The notes under the pieces: generated by a model | Database searches by the model: none | Seen by the model: only the letters and a program-made list of their open reading frames with translations | Told to the model about the DNA's origin: nothing | From: Pontibacter mucosus | GTDB lineage: Bacteria; Bacteroidota; Bacteroidia; Cytophagales; Hymenobacteraceae | Assembly (NCBI RefSeq): GCF_003054055.1 | Contig: NZ_QBKI01000010.1 | Span: 1-64,000 of the forward strand | Reading direction: 5' to 3' | Length of the DNA: 64,000 bases | Translations under genes and position numbers: made by a program | Part shown: one piece after another, positions 28,434 to 36,438 of the stretch | How the letters are laid out: every line of letters begins with the position of its first letter | Position numbering within the stretch: the stretch's first letter is position 1

Positions 28434-29963
28434 TTAGCCAAGAATCAACTTCTGACCAGGTTTCAAATCGTTTGATTTCAGCCTGTTTAATTTCTTTATC
28501 TGTTCCACGCTCACACCCTCATACTTGCGCGAAATCTGCCAAAGCGTATCGCCCGGCTGCACATGGTAGATAAGCTCTTTCTTGTCGACAGCTGCAGGCT
28601 TGTGGCTGCTCTTTGGGGCATTGGTAGCCAGCACCGTATTAGCCGCCGCTGGTGATGCCTGCACAATCTGCAGTTTCTGAGCTGCCTTAATATTGCTATC
28701 TGTCAAGTTGTTCCACTCCTTCAGCTGCTCTATGGTTACATCGTGCTTGCGGGCTATGCTGATAAGGTTATCGCCACGCTGGACAGTATAGGTTACCTTA
28801 GTGGTTTCAGCAGGTGCCGCCGCCTCTTCGGTTTTGGCAGAAGCCAGCATGACCGGTGACTGATGTGCCTCCACTGGCTTAGGTGGGGCAGGGGCAGCGG
28901 CTAACAGTATGCAGCTCTTGTCTTCAGCGGAGGCCAACAGGGCAGATCTGCTCGACGGAACGCGTAGTTTATACTTATTGCCGGGCACCACGCCTTTTGT
29001 AAGTTCCGGGTTCAGGGCCATCAGCTCCTCCGGCGCCAGGTGCAGCTCTTCTGCCAGCCTGTCCAGCTCCAGTTGCTGTGTCACCTCCAGGTGTGCCACC
29101 TCCGGCTGGTAAAGTATGGAATCTGCGAAAATGTTATGTTCCCCGGCATAGCGCATGGCGTAACGCACGGCCGTCATACTTGGTACATACCCCCTGGTTT
29201 CGCGGGGCAGGTATGGGAAGATATCCCAGAAGGACCGTTTGCCACCCGCCCTGCGGATCGCCTTATTTACATTGCCCAAACCGCAGTTGTAGGCTGCCAG
29301 CGCCAACTCCCAGTCGCCGTCGTAGTATTTGTGCAGACGCTTGAGGAACAGCATGGCCGCCTCGGTGGATTTCTCCGGGTCAAGGCGCTCGTCGATGTAC
29401 TGCGTTTGATGCAGACCGTACTCGCGGCCGGTAGGCTTCATAAACTGCCAGAGGCCGGCAGCTCCCACCGGACTCTTCGCCAGCGGGTTCAGGCCAGACT
29501 CCACAATGGCCAGGTACTTCAGTTCATCAGGCATGTTGTGCTTCTTGAGGTACTTCTCGAAAAGCGGGAAGTATACGTTCTCGCGCGACATCATGGTGCG
29601 TGTATACTTCCGGTTACGGATGGTGAAGTAATCTATAAAATTCCTTACAAAGTTGTTGTACACCAACGGGATATCTGCCTCCAGGCAACTCAGGCGGTCG
29701 GCAATCACATCGTCCGGCTCGTTGGGTACCACTTCCACCATCAGGGCCAGTTCCTCAGGCGTTAACGTGAAGATGCTGGTATCGGTGGCAAAGGAGATGC
29801 CTCTAGCCTGAAGTGTGTCCGGGGAGCCTGGGTCCAGCGCAAGGGAGTCGCTGGTAACAAAAGGCGCTTCAAGCAAACGGCTATGGCCGGTAGCACTGGC
29901 GCCATAAGTCCAGATGCTACCGGCCATAGCCGCAAGCAAGGTAAAGAATTTGCGATGAGTCAT
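28434..29963 (-). CDS. Lytic transglycosylase with two LysM domains (MltD-like)
   Basis: 509-residue exported murein hydrolase that cuts the glycan strand. The SLT domain occupies about residues 135-260, with catalytic Glu155 in AIVESGLNP and the GAAGLWQFM and LALAAYNCGLGNV blocks. Two LysM peptidoglycan-binding repeats follow (TYTVQRGDNLISIARKHDV and IYHVQPGDTLWQISRKYEG), after a Pro/Ala-rich linker. The signal peptide ends in GASA and, unusually here, is not followed by Gln. It begins eight bases after gatA and is likely co-transcribed with it. Confidence 0.92.
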   Translation of the reverse strand: MTHRKFFTLLAAMAGSIWTYGASATGHSRLLEAPFVTSDSLALDPGSPDTLQARGISFATDTSIFTLTPEELALMVEVVPNEPDDVIADRLSCLEADIPLVYNNFVRNFIDYFTIRNRKYTRTMMSRENVYFPLFEKYLKKHNMPDELKYLAIVESGLNPLAKSPVGAAGLWQFMKPTGREYGLHQTQYIDERLDPEKSTEAAMLFLKRLHKYYDGDWELALAAYNCGLGNVNKAIRRAGGKRSFWDIFPYLPRETRGYVPSMTAVRYAMRYAGEHNIFADSILYQPEVAHLEVTQQLELDRLAEELHLAPEELMALNPELTKGVVPGNKYKLRVPSSRSALLASAEDKSCILLAAAPAPPKPVEAHQSPVMLASAKTEEAAAPAETTKVTYTVQRGDNLISIARKHDVTIEQLKEWNNLTDSNIKAAQKLQIVQASPAAANTVLATNAPKSSHKPAAVDKKELIYHVQPGDTLWQISRKYEGVSVEQIKKLNRLKSNDLKPGQKLILG

Positions 29964-29971
29964 GTCAAGGT

Positions 29972-31408
29972 TTATGCTTCAACGGTAATCTTGTCCAGGA
30001 TTTGATTTGAGAAGGCCAGCAAGGCTGTTTCCTCAAATGAGCGGGCCATTAACTGTAGCCCAATGGACAGGCCGTTGGCATCGCGCCCAACCGGTATGGA
30101 AATGGCTGGAACACCTGCAAGTGAGGCCTGGACCGTAAAGATATCAGCCAAGTACATGGCTAACGGGTTAGCTGTGTTTTCTCCTATTTTAAAAGCTGTA
30201 GTAGGAGCGGTAGGCAATATAAGAAAATCATATTGCTGTAGCAACTCGTCGGTCTTTTCTTTAATGAGGCGTCTCACTTTCTGTGCCTTGGTATAATAGG
30301 CATCGTAATAATCTGCGCTGAGCACGAAAGTACCTAACACAATGCGTCGCTGTACTTCAGGGCCAAAGCCTTCGGACCTGGTTTTTTTGTAGAGCGAGGT
30401 AAGGTCAGTCGCGTTTTCGGAGCGGTAGCCATACTTTATACCATCGTAGCGACCCAGGTTAGAACTGGCCTCCGCGGTGGTAAGGATGTAGTAGGTAGGC
30501 ACCATAAAGTCCAGGTATGGGAAATCCACGCCCTCTACTTCATGGCCTGCTTCGCGCAGCATGTCTTTTACGCCAAGTATGGCGTCTTTTACTTCCGGCT
30601 CCAATCCTTCCCGCTCAAAGCAGTCGCGGATGTAGCCGATTTTATACTTTTTATCCGCCTGCAGCAGTTGGCTGTAAGCCGGTACCTCGCGCTGGCTGGC
30701 TGTGCTGTCCATGCCGTCCTGGCCTGCCATCACCTCCAGCAGCAGAGCTGCGTCTTCCACGCTCCTGGTTATCAAGCCAATCTGGTCGAAAGAGGAGGCA
30801 TAGGCGATAAGGCCATAGCGGGAAATGCGGGAGTAGGTCGGCTTAAAACCGATAACACCGCAGAAAGAGGCTGGCTGACGCACAGAGCCGCCGGTATCGG
30901 AACCGATGGAGGCAAGGCAAAGGTCAGCCTGTACCGCTACGGCAGAGCCACCCGAGGAGCCACCTGGCACCCGGCTTTGGTCGTCTGCATTGAGTACATT
31001 TCCGAACGCGGAGTTCTCATTAGAGGCGCCCATAGCAAACTCATCGCAGTTCTGGCGGCCAATGATGATAACGTCCTCATCGAGCATCCGCTGCACGGCG
31101 GAGGCCGTGTAAAGGGACTTAAAACCGTTCAGGATCTTGCTGGAGGCTTGCAGGCTGTGGCCCTTGTAAGCGAGCACGTCTTTAATGCCCACTACCATGC
31201 CTGCCAGTTTACCGGCAGTGCCATCGGCAAGTTTTTTATCCACTGCGTCGGCCTGGGCCAGCGCCTCTTCTTCAAAAACCTCCAGGAAGGCGTTCAAGTG
31301 GGCCTTCTCCTTTATGTTGCGGAGGTACTGCTCTACCAGTTGCCTGCACGAAACGCGGCCGCTGCCTATGTCCGTGCGGATGTCACGTAGCGAATTATAC
31401 TGTCTCAA
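29972..31408 (-). CDS. gatA: Asp-tRNA(Asn)/Glu-tRNA(Gln) amidotransferase subunit A
   Basis: 478-residue amidase subunit that releases ammonia from glutamine to convert misacylated Glu-tRNA(Gln) or Asp-tRNA(Asn). The Ser-cisSer-Lys triad is intact: Lys76 in VGIKDVLAYKG, Ser151 in PGGSSGGSA and Ser175 in DTGGSVRQPA. Length is normal. gatB and gatC are not in the window. It sits between tatA (243 bp upstream) and the transglycosylase (8 bp downstream). Confidence 0.96.
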   Translation of the reverse strand: MRQYNSLRDIRTDIGSGRVSCRQLVEQYLRNIKEKAHLNAFLEVFEEEALAQADAVDKKLADGTAGKLAGMVVGIKDVLAYKGHSLQASSKILNGFKSLYTASAVQRMLDEDVIIIGRQNCDEFAMGASNENSAFGNVLNADDQSRVPGGSSGGSAVAVQADLCLASIGSDTGGSVRQPASFCGVIGFKPTYSRISRYGLIAYASSFDQIGLITRSVEDAALLLEVMAGQDGMDSTASQREVPAYSQLLQADKKYKIGYIRDCFEREGLEPEVKDAILGVKDMLREAGHEVEGVDFPYLDFMVPTYYILTTAEASSNLGRYDGIKYGYRSENATDLTSLYKKTRSEGFGPEVQRRIVLGTFVLSADYYDAYYTKAQKVRRLIKEKTDELLQQYDFLILPTAPTTAFKIGENTANPLAMYLADIFTVQASLAGVPAISIPVGRDANGLSIGLQLMARSFEETALLAFSNQILDKITVEA

Positions 31409-31651
31409 CCTTTAGGGGACTTAGGATCGTCTTAGATAGATTGGTCTGGATCAAGTTTTCCGTTTGGCCTATTCCATCATACCAGCAAGCCTTCCGGAAG
31501 GATTGGACTATAGCGGAACTGCTGAGCCTGGCCAAACAACTAAAGGGTAGTGATCACAGCCATCATAGCTTCTGCCAATAGCTTGCTCAGAAACTAAAAG
31601 AAGCATGAGGAAGTATAAACTACCTTAGTAAGGGAAACTTATAAGCAGGGG

Positions 31652-31867
31652 TTATTTTGTCGTGCTGCTGTCGTCCTTTACCGAATTCTCGATATCGCTC
31701 TTTATTTCTTTGGTAGCGTCTTTAAACTCGCGAATGCCACGGCCAAGGCCTCTTGCCAGCTCAGGAATGCGTTTCGCACCAAAAAGCAATAAAATGACAA
31801 ACAGGATAAGAACTACCTCTGTACCGCCCAGACCTCCGATGAATAACAAAATGTTGGTGATACCCAT
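31652..31867 (-). CDS. tatA: Twin-arginine translocase subunit TatA/TatE
   Basis: 71-residue protein with one N-terminal membrane helix ([15 protein letters not shown]), the family hinge [17 protein letters not shown], an amphipathic helix and a charged tail. It forms the pore component of Tat export of folded proteins. tatC is not nearby. Its promoter region has a perfect -7 box and an adjoining palindrome. Confidence 0.95.
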   Translation of the reverse strand: MGITNILLFIGGLGGTEVVLILFVILLLFGAKRIPELARGLGRGIREFKDATKEIKSDIENSVKDDSSTTK

Positions 31868-31892
31868 ATTTTTAGATATTTAAGTTGTGCTA

Positions 31893-31923
31893 CAAAATTA
31901 GGGTTTATATTTTAAATAAACCC
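31893..31923 (-). promoter_or_regulatory. tatA promoter with adjoining inverted repeat
   Basis: TAATTTTG (31893-31900, minus) is a perfect -7 element 26 bp before the tatA ATG. Directly upstream lies an 8-bp perfect inverted repeat GGGTTTAT/ATAAACCC (31901-31908, 31916-31923). It fills the spacer where RNA polymerase binds and could be an operator. No clear -33 TTG is seen. Confidence 0.5.
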
Positions 31924-32060
31924 ACATCAGGTGGGATAAGTTTAAAACGTACCTGCAAAGTATAAATTACTTCATTTTCCGAAAACCACCTCGTAAACTA
32001 CCTGTTATTTCTTTAGTCAGCTTTTTAGTCTTTCCGTATTTGGGATAGCAAACTTTCTTT

Positions 32061-32220
32061 TTGTCCCAAGAATGGAAAGTATATTTTGCGGCCGTTGTTT
32101 AACTTATTGGCCTTTAAATGGTTATGTTTTTAAGATTTTTTGGCAAGGGTGTTGTATAAGCGCAAATGCCTGAGCTGCCCTGCCGGCAGTTGGCTTAGCA
32201 GAGAAGCTGCTAAGTTTTTT
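32061..32220 (+). ncRNA. Candidate small RNA 1
   Basis: There is no ORF here, but a plus-strand terminator is present: perfect 8-bp stem CTTAGCAG/CTGCTAAG (32194-32201, 32207-32214) followed by six T. Upstream is a promoter-like pair, TTG (32061-32063) and TATATTTTG (32080-32088), so the RNA would run from about 32095 to 32220, some 125 bases. A second hairpin CTGCC/GGCAG precedes the terminator. No known family is recognised. The interval given includes the putative promoter. Confidence 0.5.
32194..32220 (+). terminator. Plus-strand terminator with no protein gene upstream
   Basis: Stem CTTAGCAG/CTGCTAAG, loop AGAAG, then TTTTTT. The minus strand lacks a T run after the stem, so it is oriented plus, while the flanking protein genes are both minus. 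Confidence 0.75.
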
Positions 32221-32335
32221 ACTCTCTGTTTGCAACTATATTGCATTTAAGTGTGTTTCATGAATAAAGCAACGACTTTCTGAAACCTTTATCTTAAATA
32301 GCTGTATAGCTATACAAAAATGCTTAAGTAATAAG

Positions 32336-32483
32336 TTGTTTTAGCTACAATGTTGCATCTTTGAGGATCAGGTTGTAACTTAGTGTCAAGAAGTCTCAGC
32401 AGTTCTGCAACTGCTTATAGATATAAATATTAAGTTTGTTTTCATAGCTTGGAAAGGCACCCTGCACTGTGGGGTGTTTTTTT
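32336..32483 (+). ncRNA. Candidate small RNA 2 (6S-like layout)
   Basis: A promoter-like pair TTG (32336-32338), 17-base spacer and CATCTTTG (32356-32363) is followed after about 95 bases by a terminator hairpin CACCC/GGGTG with seven T (32458-32483). Within the predicted RNA of about 113 bases, AACTTA (32377-32382) can pair with TAAGTT (32431-32436), enclosing an AT-rich internal loop and a 7-bp apical hairpin (32398-32415). This layout resembles 6S RNA, but I cannot assign a family. An ATAGCT/AGCTAT palindrome sits just upstream (32298-32313). Confidence 0.45.
32458..32483 (+). terminator. Terminator of candidate small RNA 2
   Basis: CACCC (32458-32462) pairs with GGGTG (32472-32476), followed by seven T. 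Plus-strand orientation with no plus-strand protein gene upstream. Confidence 0.7.
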
Positions 32484-32538
32484 ATTTACACAGAGCTGTT
32501 TGTCTCTAAAAACAACGGCCTTTAGTTATTTTACAGTG

Positions 32539-32595
32539 GTTTTGCCTGGGGGAGGCAAAACTAACGAGAAAGCCACAGGTAATACTGTGGCTTTC
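32539..32595. terminator. Two hairpins downstream of the EnvC-like gene
   Basis: A perfect 9-bp stem GTTTTGCCT/AGGCAAAAC (32539-32561, loop of five G) and a perfect 11-bp stem GAAAGCCACAG/CTGTGGCTTTC (32568-32595). The second lies 26 bp past the minus-strand stop codon and probably ends that transcript; the role of the first is unclear. Confidence 0.65.
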
Positions 32596-32620
32596 TTCAT
32601 TATAGGACTTTTATACTTTC

Positions 32621-33859
32621 TTAGGGCTTCGCAATCCAGCCCTCGGGGTCCATGTTGGAGCTGTTTTTCCAAATCTGGAACTGAAGCTCAGTGGTGCCAT
32701 CGCTGTTGGTGTATACCGTGCCGATAGGGTCTTTCAGTTTCACATCCTGACCTGGTTTTACGCTTACTGTCTTTAGCTTGGCGTACACTGTAAAGTACTC
32801 GCCGTGCTGCACCATCACGATGTTGTTCATGCCGGGCACGCTGGCTACGGTCAATACCTTTCCTTCAAAAATGGCACGGGCCGTGGCACCTTGCGCTGTC
32901 TGGATGTCTACACCCCGGTTTTCTACCACCACGCCTTTCAGCACCGGGTGGTTGTGGCGGCCAAATTTCTGCGATACAAATCCCCGCTCCACAGGCCAGG
33001 CTAACCTGCCCCTGTTGCCGGCAAACGAGGAAGAGATTAGGGCTGCCTCCGGGGTAAGGGTAACCTTGTTGGGGCTGCCGCTGGTTTCTTTGCCTGCCTC
33101 ACGGGCAGCGCGGGCGGCTCTGGCGATCTCCTCGCGCACAATGTCGGCAATCAGGTTATCGAGCTTCTTAACGGCTTGCTGTCGCTCCGCTACTTCTTTC
33201 TTCAATTGGCTCTCCTGCTGACTCAGGCGCGAAATCATGGTATTCTGCTGTTGCTGCAGGCCTTTCAGGTTCTTGCTCTCAGACAGGTGCTGGCTCAGCA
33301 GGCTTTTCTTCTGCTCCCGCTTGGAGGCAAGCACCTCCAACTGTCCGTTCAAAGCAGCCTGCACCTTGCTGATTAGCTCCACCTGCTTCTTGCGTGATTC
33401 AGAGTACTGCTGCAGGTAGCGCAGGCGCCTGGCAAACTGGTTAAAGGAGTCGGAGGCGAACAGGAACATGAGTTTGTTATAGCTGTTGGCGGTTTTGGAG
33501 GCGGCGTACACCATGGTGGCATATTCCTCCTTTAGCTTCTGCAAATCGTTCTGCAGGGCGCCCACTATGCCCTCAGTTTCCTGCACATCAGACTCCAGCA
33601 GGCTTAGCTCGCGGGAGATGTTCTCTATCACGCCCTGCTGCACCACAATCTTCTCCTTGATAGCGTTCAGCTGGCCAATAGAAGCCTGTTTCTGCTTGGC
33701 GGTTTGCTGCAGAATGCGGTTAGCTTCTTTTATGCGGTTGAGGTTTTCCTTTTTTTCCTTCTCCAACTGTGCCTTGGACTTCGCTTTTTGGGCGTACGTA
33801 ACCAGCGGCAGGCTCAGCAGAAGCAGTAAAAGGGTGAATCTGTAAAGGGCCTTCATCAA
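32621..33859 (-). CDS. EnvC-like murein hydrolase activator (degenerate M23 domain)
   Basis: 412-residue exported protein, signal peptide cleaved as VTYA before QKAKS. Residues 25-250 form long coiled coils, and the C-terminal 110 residues are an M23/LytM domain. The metal ligands are lost: the first His of the HxGxD motif is Asn314 (NRGVD, Asp318 kept) and the last His is Lys362 in HGEYFTVYAKL. This is the pattern of EnvC and NlpD, which activate amidases and do not cut themselves. It follows the DUF4292 lipoprotein gene by 76 bp and ends the envelope gene block. Confidence 0.9.
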   Translation of the reverse strand: MMKALYRFTLLLLLLSLPLVTYAQKAKSKAQLEKEKKENLNRIKEANRILQQTAKQKQASIGQLNAIKEKIVVQQGVIENISRELSLLESDVQETEGIVGALQNDLQKLKEEYATMVYAASKTANSYNKLMFLFASDSFNQFARRLRYLQQYSESRKKQVELISKVQAALNGQLEVLASKREQKKSLLSQHLSESKNLKGLQQQQNTMISRLSQQESQLKKEVAERQQAVKKLDNLIADIVREEIARAARAAREAGKETSGSPNKVTLTPEAALISSSFAGNRGRLAWPVERGFVSQKFGRHNHPVLKGVVVENRGVDIQTAQGATARAIFEGKVLTVASVPGMNNIVMVQHGEYFTVYAKLKTVSVKPGQDVKLKDPIGTVYTNSDGTTELQFQIWKNSSNMDPEGWIAKP

Positions 33860-33935
33860 AACGTATCGTTCTTCTACTCTTAGCCTACAAATATGGTAAA
33901 TCTAAAACGGAAGAACCAACCGGCCTGAAATTAAA

Positions 33936-34685
33936 TTAAAAGGTGAGGCGTGTGTAGTCGGTGGGTACGGCAAACGGAAAGGTCAGCGGCTCCTCGGAAA
34001 CCGTGATACGGCTGTGTTTCAGCGTGAAATCCGATACCTGGCCTTTCTGCAGTACCTGGGCCACCAACTCATGGGCAAAGGGAACCTGTCCAATCGGGGC
34101 AAAGCTGTTATACTTTACTGTGATGGTATTGCCCGTGTTCCTGTCAAGCGCATTGAGCTGCTGCAGCTTGTTGTTCAGGCTGCTGATGAAGTAGTCGAGC
34201 GTGAGGTTCTGGCGCTGCTGCTGTATGTGGTGGCTGTTGTCCCGGGCCATTACTTTCTCAGAGCCCAGGGTTTGGTAGTTGCCCAGAAGTATGGCCTGCA
34301 GCACATCGTAGCTCACATCCACCTGCAGCTTGCTGCGCAGGAAGCGATAGTCTGTTGCGGCATACTCTTTCTTGAGGCGGTTCATAAAGTACACTGAGTC
34401 CTGCGTGAGCATTAACCTGGCGGCCTCTATTCCCAATCCGGGAAGAACCGACATCCAGATGACACTGTCCTTCTGCATCCTGATGCTGACGCCGGAGGAG
34501 AGGTTGTCGTTGTTGTCGTTCAGGGTTATCTGCGCCTTGCTGCTGAGGAAGGCGAAGTCGAGGTTGTCTACTTTAACGGCACCAACGGTGGTAGTGGCGG
34601 CAGAGGCGGAGGTAGGTACAGTATCTTTCTTACAGCTTGCCAACAGCAGCAGGCTGCACAGGAAAAGCATGAAATGCTTATTCAT
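33936..34685 (-). CDS. DUF4292 lipoprotein (LolA/LolB-like fold suspected)
   Basis: 249-residue lipoprotein with lipobox LLASC (mature N-terminal Cys, then KKD). The body (LDFAFLSSKAQITLN, SVLPGLGIEAARLMLTQDSVYF, KEYAATDYRFL) matches DUF4292, a Bacteroidota-specific family whose alternating strands recall LolA/LppX-type half-barrels. That fold resemblance is from memory and not computed. The start overlaps the end of the TPR gene by eight bases, so the two are translationally coupled. A role in carrying or receiving lipids or lipoproteins at the outer membrane is inference. Confidence 0.82.
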   Translation of the reverse strand: MNKHFMLFLCSLLLLASCKKDTVPTSASAATTTVGAVKVDNLDFAFLSSKAQITLNDNNDNLSSGVSIRMQKDSVIWMSVLPGLGIEAARLMLTQDSVYFMNRLKKEYAATDYRFLRSKLQVDVSYDVLQAILLGNYQTLGSEKVMARDNSHHIQQQRQNLTLDYFISSLNNKLQQLNALDRNTGNTITVKYNSFAPIGQVPFAHELVAQVLQKGQVSDFTLKHSRITVSEEPLTFPFAVPTDYTRLTF

Positions 34686-36435
34686 ACAATTTTTTCTCTT
34701 TTATCTTTCTATCGATAAAGGCGGAGGCTTCGCCTTTAAGCTTGGCTTTTTGCCACTGACTTACGGCTTCTTCTTTCTTGCCCAGCTTGTACAGCACATC
34801 ACCGTAATGCTCCACAATGGTGGCGTCATCCGAAATGGCCACGGCTTGCTCCAGGTACTTGCGGGCATCGGTGTAATTGCCGAGTTTATAGAGTACCCAG
34901 GCATAAGTATCCAGGTAAGTGGGATTAGTGGGGTGCTGCTTCACCAGTCGCTCTGACATTTCCCTGGCCTTCTCAAGCTTCTCGCCCCGAACCGACAGGA
35001 AATAGCTGTAGTTGTTGAGCACGTGCTCGTTGTTGGTGTCCTGGGCTAGCACGGCCTCATAAGCAGCGTCCGATTTGGCATACTCTTTCAGAAAGTTGTA
35101 GCCATCTCCCAGCTGCATGTTAAACTGCATCACCAGTTCCGGCTCGCTCACAGAGAGGCGTTTTCCATACTCCAGTGCCTTCACGGCCTTCTCATAATTT
35201 TTTTCGATCAGGTGGCCGGTGCCGCTGTAGAACCAGAAAACGGCCTGGTTCGGGAACAGCTCCAGGGCCTGCTCGGCATGTTTCACCATAGCGGCAGGTT
35301 CTTCCAGCTCGGCATCCAGCAGCACAATCTGCTGCCAGATTTTAAAGTGCGAGTCATCCAGCTTCACGGCTTTCAGGTAATTGTCGCGGGCGATCTGCTT
35401 TTTACCCACGATGGTTTGCAGATCGGCGGCAACGGCGTAAGCTTTGGCTTCCTCTGGGTGCTTTTCAATCGTCAGGTCTACCAGCTCCAGGGCCACGGCC
35501 TCTATCTGCGGGTTGGGCAGCTGGCGGATAAAGTCTACCAGAATGCGCACTTTGGTGTCGATGTCCAGCTCAGCGCTGGAAAAGGCCTGCTTTACCTGGC
35601 GCTCCGATTCTTCCGGGTTGCCTTTCTGGCGGTACAGGTCGGAGAGCATGAGGTGGGCAAAGGCGTTGCCAGGCTCCAGGCGCAGGGCCCGGTTCAGCGT
35701 GTTCACGGCATCGTCGGTGCGGCGAGCGGCGTTGTAGAGCTCTGCCTGTGCCAGAAAGTAGCGTATCTCGTTAGGATAGGCCTTCAAAAGCTTCTCGCCC
35801 TCGGCAATGGCCTTGTCCACGTTCTTCTGGCGCAAGTATATCTGCTGGCGGTTTACCAGCAGCTGCTCCATCTCCCCGAATTCCTTCTCGATGCGGTCGT
35901 AGGTCTTCAGCGCATCCTCATACCTGGACTGCGACAAGTATAAATCGGCCAGGTTGAAGAGGTACTCGTTGGAATTAGGCACGTTGGCCAGCAGGTCGTT
36001 GAAGGCCTGGGCAGCGGAATCGTACTGTTGCTGCTCGGTGTGGAGCTGGGCAAGTAACAGGTAATAATAGGCGTTTGATTTCTCCAGCTTCACGGCTGCC
36101 TGCGCAAAAGGCATGGCCAGCTTGGCCTGCCCCATCTGCAGGTATGTTTCGCCGATCTTGTAGTTCAGGGCGGCGTTGTTGGGGGTAATGGTGTAGGCTT
36201 TTTGAAAAAGCTGGAGGGCTTGTTGATAGTCCTCCAGCACAAAATATTTCATCCCATCCAGAAACATCGCCTCGCTTATCTGCTTGTCGCGCTCGCTCAG
36301 CACCTGTACTGGCGGTGCAGGGGCCTCCTGTGCAGCTTTGGCCTTCTTCTTTTTAGACGATTGCGCCGCGCTCTCGCCTGTAGCTAGCAAGGCCAGGCAG
36401 CAGGTGGCAAGTATAAAGTTTCTGAATGTATTCAT
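34678..36435 (-). CDS. Exported tetratricopeptide-repeat protein
   Basis: 585-residue protein, signal peptide cleaved as GESAA before QSSKKKK. After a Lys/Ala/Pro-rich linker it is almost wholly TPR helices, about a dozen units (for example AALNYKIGETYLQMGQAKLAMPFAQ spans one unit in the first array). No enzyme domain is present, so it is a periplasmic or outer-membrane-associated scaffold. The gene starts three bases after the nucleotidyltransferase stop and overlaps the DUF4292 gene. The partner is unknown; coupling to DUF4292 suggests they act together. Confidence 0.85.
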   Translation of the reverse strand: MNTFRNFILATCCLALLATGESAAQSSKKKKAKAAQEAPAPPVQVLSERDKQISEAMFLDGMKYFVLEDYQQALQLFQKAYTITPNNAALNYKIGETYLQMGQAKLAMPFAQAAVKLEKSNAYYYLLLAQLHTEQQQYDSAAQAFNDLLANVPNSNEYLFNLADLYLSQSRYEDALKTYDRIEKEFGEMEQLLVNRQQIYLRQKNVDKAIAEGEKLLKAYPNEIRYFLAQAELYNAARRTDDAVNTLNRALRLEPGNAFAHLMLSDLYRQKGNPEESERQVKQAFSSAELDIDTKVRILVDFIRQLPNPQIEAVALELVDLTIEKHPEEAKAYAVAADLQTIVGKKQIARDNYLKAVKLDDSHFKIWQQIVLLDAELEEPAAMVKHAEQALELFPNQAVFWFYSGTGHLIEKNYEKAVKALEYGKRLSVSEPELVMQFNMQLGDGYNFLKEYAKSDAAYEAVLAQDTNNEHVLNNYSYFLSVRGEKLEKAREMSERLVKQHPTNPTYLDTYAWVLYKLGNYTDARKYLEQAVAISDDATIVEHYGDVLYKLGKKEEAVSQWQKAKLKGEASAFIDRKIKEKKLYE

Positions 36436-36438
36436 GTG

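Noticed and set aside
31409..31651. Possible gene remnant between gatA and tatA
   Set aside because: Short open stretches only, interrupted in all frames, with no recognisable motif.
32449..32727. 92-codon plus-strand frame after candidate small RNA 2
   Set aside because: It runs through two hairpins and into the antisense of the EnvC-like gene; product has no protein-like features.
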